Assembly: GCF_000315915.1 (NCBI RefSeq)
Contig: NC_020185.1
Coordinates: 1,116,001-1,180,000 of the forward strand
Origin: Henningerozyma blattae CBS 6284
Lineage: Eukaryota > Ascomycota > Saccharomycetes > Saccharomycetales > Saccharomycetaceae
DNA length: 64,000 bases
Direction: 5' to 3'
Shown here: positions 61,080 to 64,000 of the stretch, in pieces
Numbering within the stretch: the first letter of the stretch is position 1
Layout: the number at the start of each line of letters is the position of its first letter
The notes under the pieces: model-generated
The model's input: the letters and a program-made list of their open reading frames with translations, nothing else
Told to the model about the DNA's origin: nothing
The model's database searches: none
Program-made: the position numbers and the translations under genes

Positions 61080-62501
61080 TTATTTGGACTCATTTGCTTG
61101 GCGTTTTTTAAATGCCATAGAACGTTTGGTGACTCTACCAGTTTTTGATCTTTGCTTTTTTTGCTTTAGATGTGAGGCTGAAGAATTACCCTTGGTAGAT
61201 CTTAAACCTTCGATTGTAATTTGAGAACCCAAAGTGGCTTTATCAGCTTTCCCTAAGATCTTTTTAACTCTACCAACTTTTGTTCTTTGATTATCAGTTA
61301 AATTTTTTTCGAATTTTCTAGTTACTGAATTAGAATCATGAGAATTCTTATGCATATTTTTACATCTTGTTACACGTAATTTTCTACCCTTTTTACCATC
61401 TTTTTTAATCATTACCTTATCAGCTAACAATAAAGCTTTGTTAACAGATTGTAAATCTTTGAATTGAACATATGCAAAACCTTTACCTAAATTTGTCTTT
61501 GAATCTCTTACGATACGAACATATTCGATATCACCACATGATAAGAAATGTTTCCAAAGGTTTTCTTCATCTTCTTCGAAATCCAAGTTACCAACAAAGA
61601 TGGATCTTTTATTTTCATGAACTGAAGGATGAGCTACTGAATCTACTCTTAAATGACGATCATGGAATTCCATACCATTTAAATGCTTTGCAATTTGTTT
61701 AACGGCCTTTCTTCTCTTATATACGATATAAGCATTTACTGAATCTCTTAATTTATGGAATTTTTGTTGAACGAAGGCAACTTTTCTTGGCAAAGCTTCA
61801 TCAAAAGAAATGGATCTAAATCTGATACTTTCAATTGCAAAAGGATTTTCTTTTTCTTTTTCTTCTTCTTTTGCATTTTTCTTTTTATTATCTTGTTTGT
61901 CTTCTGGGTTAGGATTTCTCATGAATAATTTTTTGAATTCTTTATAAATATCTTTAGAAGTGATGACTGAGTTTGGCAAATTACCAATAAATATAGTTCT
62001 TTCTGCTTTTTCTAATTCATCTTCTTTCAAATCCACTTTTTTGGCAGATGATCCAACTTTTTCTTTATCATTTGTGGTATCAGCTTTTTCTGATTCTTTT
62101 TCTGATTCTTTTTCTTTTTCAGTTACAGTTTCTTTTTCCTTTTTATCAGAATCTTCATTTAATAATTTTGTAAAATATTTGTTCTCTAAATCTTCATTTT
62201 CATCTTGAACCTTTCTTTTTTTTCTTTTTGGAATTGTTTTTTCAACTTGAGTTTCTTCAGTGTCTTGTTTATCATCAGATTCTGGCTTTTCTTCAGAAAC
62301 GTTCTCTTCTTGAGAATCTTGCTGCTTCTTCTCTTCCTCTGATTCCTTCTTTTCTGTTAGTTCGTCAGATGCTTTAGTAATAGTTCTCTTTTTTGGAGAT
62401 ACCTTTATTGGACCAGTAGAAGTAGCAAATAATTTATTGATATTTGATTCCAATTTATTGGAATCCACTGACCCAAATAAGTTGCCAATACCTGAAGTCA
62501 T
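61080..62501 (-). CDS. NOP12: Nop12, nucleolar RRM protein of pre-25S rRNA processing
   Basis: Nop12 is a nucleolar RNA-binding protein that supports early 60S assembly, helping 5.8S/25S rRNA fold. The protein is 473 aa (S. cerevisiae 459). The start is the ATG at 62501 ([11 protein letters not shown]), matching the yeast N-terminus; the frame continues 44 codons upstream with ATGs, but that extension is hydrophobic, AT-driven and lies in the promoter. The first ~160 residues are rich in Glu/Lys/Ser with SEKESEK-type repeats. Two RRM domains follow: RRM1 from about 168 ([11 protein letters not shown], with a Lys/Glu insert) and RRM2 from about 298 ([22 protein letters not shown] ... GKGFAYVQF). 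The tail is strongly basic ([21 protein letters not shown]). Confidence 0.95.
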   Translation of the reverse strand: MTSGIGNLFGSVDSNKLESNINKLFATSTGPIKVSPKKRTITKASDELTEKKESEEEKKQQDSQEENVSEEKPESDDKQDTEETQVEKTIPKRKKRKVQDENEDLENKYFTKLLNEDSDKKEKETVTEKEKESEKESEKADTTNDKEKVGSSAKKVDLKEDELEKAERTIFIGNLPNSVITSKDIYKEFKKLFMRNPNPEDKQDNKKKNAKEEEKEKENPFAIESIRFRSISFDEALPRKVAFVQQKFHKLRDSVNAYIVYKRRKAVKQIAKHLNGMEFHDRHLRVDSVAHPSVHENKRSIFVGNLDFEEDEENLWKHFLSCGDIEYVRIVRDSKTNLGKGFAYVQFKDLQSVNKALLLADKVMIKKDGKKGRKLRVTRCKNMHKNSHDSNSVTRKFEKNLTDNQRTKVGRVKKILGKADKATLGSQITIEGLRSTKGNSSASHLKQKKQRSKTGRVTKRSMAFKKRQANESK

Positions 62502-62633
62502 TATTAAATATGTAAAAAAATATATATCGATCTTCGACAATGTAAAATTACATCTTCTTTTGAACAAATATTTTAGTTTGGCTTTTAATAGCATATATTT
62601 TATGCATATACATACTTGTGTATAAAATTTCAA

Positions 62634-62651
62634 CTCATCTCATCTCATCGG
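62634..62651 (-). promoter_or_regulatory. PAC-like GATGAG repeats before NOP12
   Basis: CTCATCTCATCTCATCGG on the plus strand gives three overlapping GATGAG cores on the gene strand. The last, CGATGAG, matches all but one base of PAC. They lie about 135-150 bases upstream of the NOP12 ATG, a normal PAC distance for a ribosome-biogenesis gene. This also supports the shorter start at 62501. Confidence 0.55.
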
Positions 62652-62708
62652 AAAATTGAAAAGTGAAAATTGGTACTGGAAAAAAAAGAAAGAAAATTTT
62701 TTTCCCAC

Positions 62709-62716
62709 GTCACGTG
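62709..62716 (+). promoter_or_regulatory. RTCACGTG (Cbf1-type) site upstream of NOP12
   Basis: Exact match GTCACGTG, about 210 bases upstream of the NOP12 start and downstream of the RPS15 stop. Binding is inferred from the motif only. Confidence 0.45.
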
Positions 62717-62909
62717 CTTAATAGCTAGATCTCTTTCCTTTTCTCTCTTTTCTATATATGATTCGATAACAGCGGCTAACAAATACAAAAGCATATAGTA
62801 AATTAATGAGATAACATTTCTTTATCTTTTACATAAAGTTAAACTTGTATTTTTTTTAATATTAATATTAATAAATATATAAAACTATTTATACTTTTAT
62901 TCAAATTGA

Positions 62910-63335
62910 TTATTTCAAAGGAATGAAACGAGAAGTGGTGGCACCAGCTCTACCGTGTCTAACTGGAGTGTAAGTGATAGAGAATTCACCCAAGTAGTGA
63001 CCGACCATTTCTGGTTTGATTTCAACTTGGTTGAAGACCTTACCGTTGTAAATACCAACAACAGAACCGATCATTTCTGGAACAACAATCATGTTTCTTA
63101 AATGAGTTCTGACAGCAGCTGGCTTTTCATTTTCTGGAGCAGCCAACTTAGCAGCTCTCAATTTCTTCATGAAACCGGCTGGCTTATGGGACAAACCACG
63201 AGCATATCTTCTTCTAACTCTAGCAGAGGCCAATTTGACGAATTCTTCAGTTGGCATGTCCAACAATTTTTCCAAATCAACACCTTTGTAGGAGTAGGTT
63301 CTGAAAGTTCTCTTCTTTTGAGTAGCAGTAGACAT
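62910..63335 (-). CDS. RPS15: 40S ribosomal protein uS19 (Rps15)
   Basis: Rps15 (uS19) sits in the head of the 40S subunit and is needed for nuclear export of pre-40S particles. The protein is 141 aa (S. cerevisiae 142). Conserved strings include [62 protein letters not shown] and the decoding-side tail [30 protein letters not shown]. Codon bias is strong (AGA, TTG, GGT), marking very high expression. No intron, as in S. cerevisiae. A Rap1 site lies about 460 bases upstream. Adjacent NOP12 matches YOL041C-YOL040C. Confidence 0.99.
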   Translation of the reverse strand: MSTATQKKRTFRTYSYKGVDLEKLLDMPTEEFVKLASARVRRRYARGLSHKPAGFMKKLRAAKLAAPENEKPAAVRTHLRNMIVVPEMIGSVVGIYNGKVFNQVEIKPEMVGHYLGEFSITYTPVRHGRAGATTSRFIPLK

Positions 63336-63477
63336 CTTGATGGATCCTTGGGTTGTGGGTTTATCTGAACTGTTTACAAAACGAAATAGAACCTCGTTTT
63401 TTAACTACCTCTTGTTTTAACCAAATGTTACCACCAACATACACACAGAGATACACACACCAAGGCTAATGGTAATA

Positions 63478-63499
63478 CCAATGCCAATGCCAATGCCAA
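63478..63499. repeat. Short CCAATG tandem repeat
   Basis: Three full CCAATG units and a partial fourth lie in the RPS15 promoter. It is a small simple repeat with no known role. Confidence 0.8.
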
Positions 63500-63792
63500 C
63501 ACCCTCCATCATCCATCAATCCACATACGATAATACGACATACCTACTACTTACTATGTCCATAGTCCATAACGATTTTGCTTTGCCATTTTCCATATTG
63601 TCCTGCTGGAATTTCCTCCTCCTGAGACAAGGAGCGGACAATTCAGGACGAGTGAAATTTCCACCACAAAAACAACTTGCGTCGTTTTCTAGAAGGACTC
63701 TGCCTGGAAAAGCCGATTCTAGGCAGAACCGCGTTTTCGTGCTAGAAGGAACTGCTTTCCGAGGCCAGAGAGAAAAAAAGTTCCAGGACTGT

Positions 63793-63805
63793 ACATCCGT
63801 ACACC
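63793..63805 (-). promoter_or_regulatory. Rap1 binding site of the RPS15 promoter
   Basis: ACATCCGTACACC agrees closely with the ribosomal-protein-gene form of the Rap1 consensus (ACAYCCRTACAYY). It lies 458 bases upstream of the RPS15 ATG, in the usual 200-500 base range. Rap1 recruits Fhl1/Ifh1 at these promoters. I found only this one strong site within the window. Confidence 0.75.
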
Positions 63806-64000
63806 AAATCTTTCTCCAGGTGAGTTTCCGCGTCTTTTTCTCTGAGGTGCACAGGTCTTTTAGTCAGCTGCTATATTTTTTGTAATTTTTCATTGACATT
63901 TTTTTTTCTCATAGAATGTAATTTAATTCAATTTTTCCAATAACAAATGTATTCTGAAATTTCATACACGCAAGTATCTCCCACAAAGCCTCCTCCTGCA

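Larger units (their letters stand above)
62502..62909. other. NOP12 upstream region, tandem with RPS15
   Basis: This 408-base gap contains three GATGAG cores on the minus strand (62634-62650), a GTCACGTG site (62709-62716) and AT-rich sequence near the RPS15 3' end. No gene is seen. Confidence 0.5.
63336..64000 (-). promoter_or_regulatory. RPS15 promoter region
   Basis: This region to the window edge is the RPS15 promoter. It includes a Rap1 site (63793-63805), a short (CCAATG)n repeat (63478-63499), CA-rich sequence at 63436-63460, and a stretch at about 63590-63850 that is clearly less AT-rich than other gaps. An open frame on the plus strand at 63469-63885 begins in the repeat, has no recognisable domain, and is probably chance. 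Confidence 0.6.

Noticed and set aside
62502..62633. Longer NOP12 start, 44 codons upstream
   Set aside because: The extra residues do not resemble Nop12, and the shorter start matches the yeast N-terminus.
63469..63885. 138-codon frame upstream of RPS15
   Set aside because: It starts in a CCAATG repeat, spans the Rap1 site, and matches no protein I know. Promoter sequence is the simpler reading.

Overview
This window is nuclear DNA from a budding yeast of the family Saccharomycetaceae. The genes are closely packed, AT-rich and almost all intronless. The one spliced gene carries the canonical yeast signals GTATGT and TACTAAC. CTG is read as leucine: for example, it encodes the conserved leucine of the alanyl-tRNA synthetase at about 19893. 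There is no sign of bacterial, viral, Ty or LTR sequence. I recognised no tRNA, rRNA, snoRNA or complete point centromere.

Gene order follows two S. cerevisiae regions at once. From left to right, the recognised homologues are: CDC19/PYK2 (3' end only), REV1 (YOR346W), FRS2 (YFL022C, out of place), the YAL037W/YOR342C family gene, RPA43 (YOR340C), FUN19/YOR338W, KRE5 (YOR336W), ALA1 (YOR335C), GIP4 (YAL031C), SNC1 (YAL030W), FRT1/FRT2, DRS2 (YAL026C), LDB19/ART1 (YOR322C), PMT2/PMT3, FUN26 (YAL022C), CCR4 (YAL021C), ATS1 (YAL020C), FUN30 (YAL019W), GSH2 (YOL049W), an LDS1/LDS2/RRT8 family gene, PSK1/PSK2, a broken OYE gene, NTG1/NTG2, NOP12 (YOL041C) and RPS15 (YOL040C). Genes unique to the YAL arm and genes unique to the YOR/YOL arms are interleaved, while many expected neighbours (RPA190, FUN12, RBG1, TEA1, MYO4, MAK16, LTE1) are absent. 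This is the pattern of a post-whole-genome-duplication yeast that kept a different set of duplicates from S. cerevisiae (for example the Tetrapisispora/Vanderwaltozyma, Naumovozyma or Kazachstania lineages). The genus cannot be fixed from sequence alone.

The genes cover translation and ribosome production (FRS2, ALA1, RPA43, NOP12, RPS15), DNA repair and chromatin (REV1, NTG, FUN30), the secretory pathway and cell wall (KRE5, SNC1, DRS2, PMT2, LDB19), mRNA decay (CCR4), and signalling and metabolism (GIP4, PSK, GSH2, FUN26, pyruvate kinase). Promoter motifs fit these roles: PAC/RRPE before RPA43, ALA1 and NOP12, a Rap1 site before RPS15, a Yap1-type site before GSH2, and RTCACGTG (Cbf1-type) sites before several housekeeping genes.

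I found no clear new multi-gene system. The best leads are: a 45-codon AUG-less in-frame extension of ALA1 that looks like a mitochondrial presequence; an NTG gene that joins a presequence with an Fe-S cluster; a YAL037W/YOR342C protein that reads like a dual-specificity phosphatase without its catalytic cysteine; a recently broken OYE gene; a 49-glutamine hexanucleotide tract in CCR4; and a locally GC-rich intergenic stretch beside KRE5.
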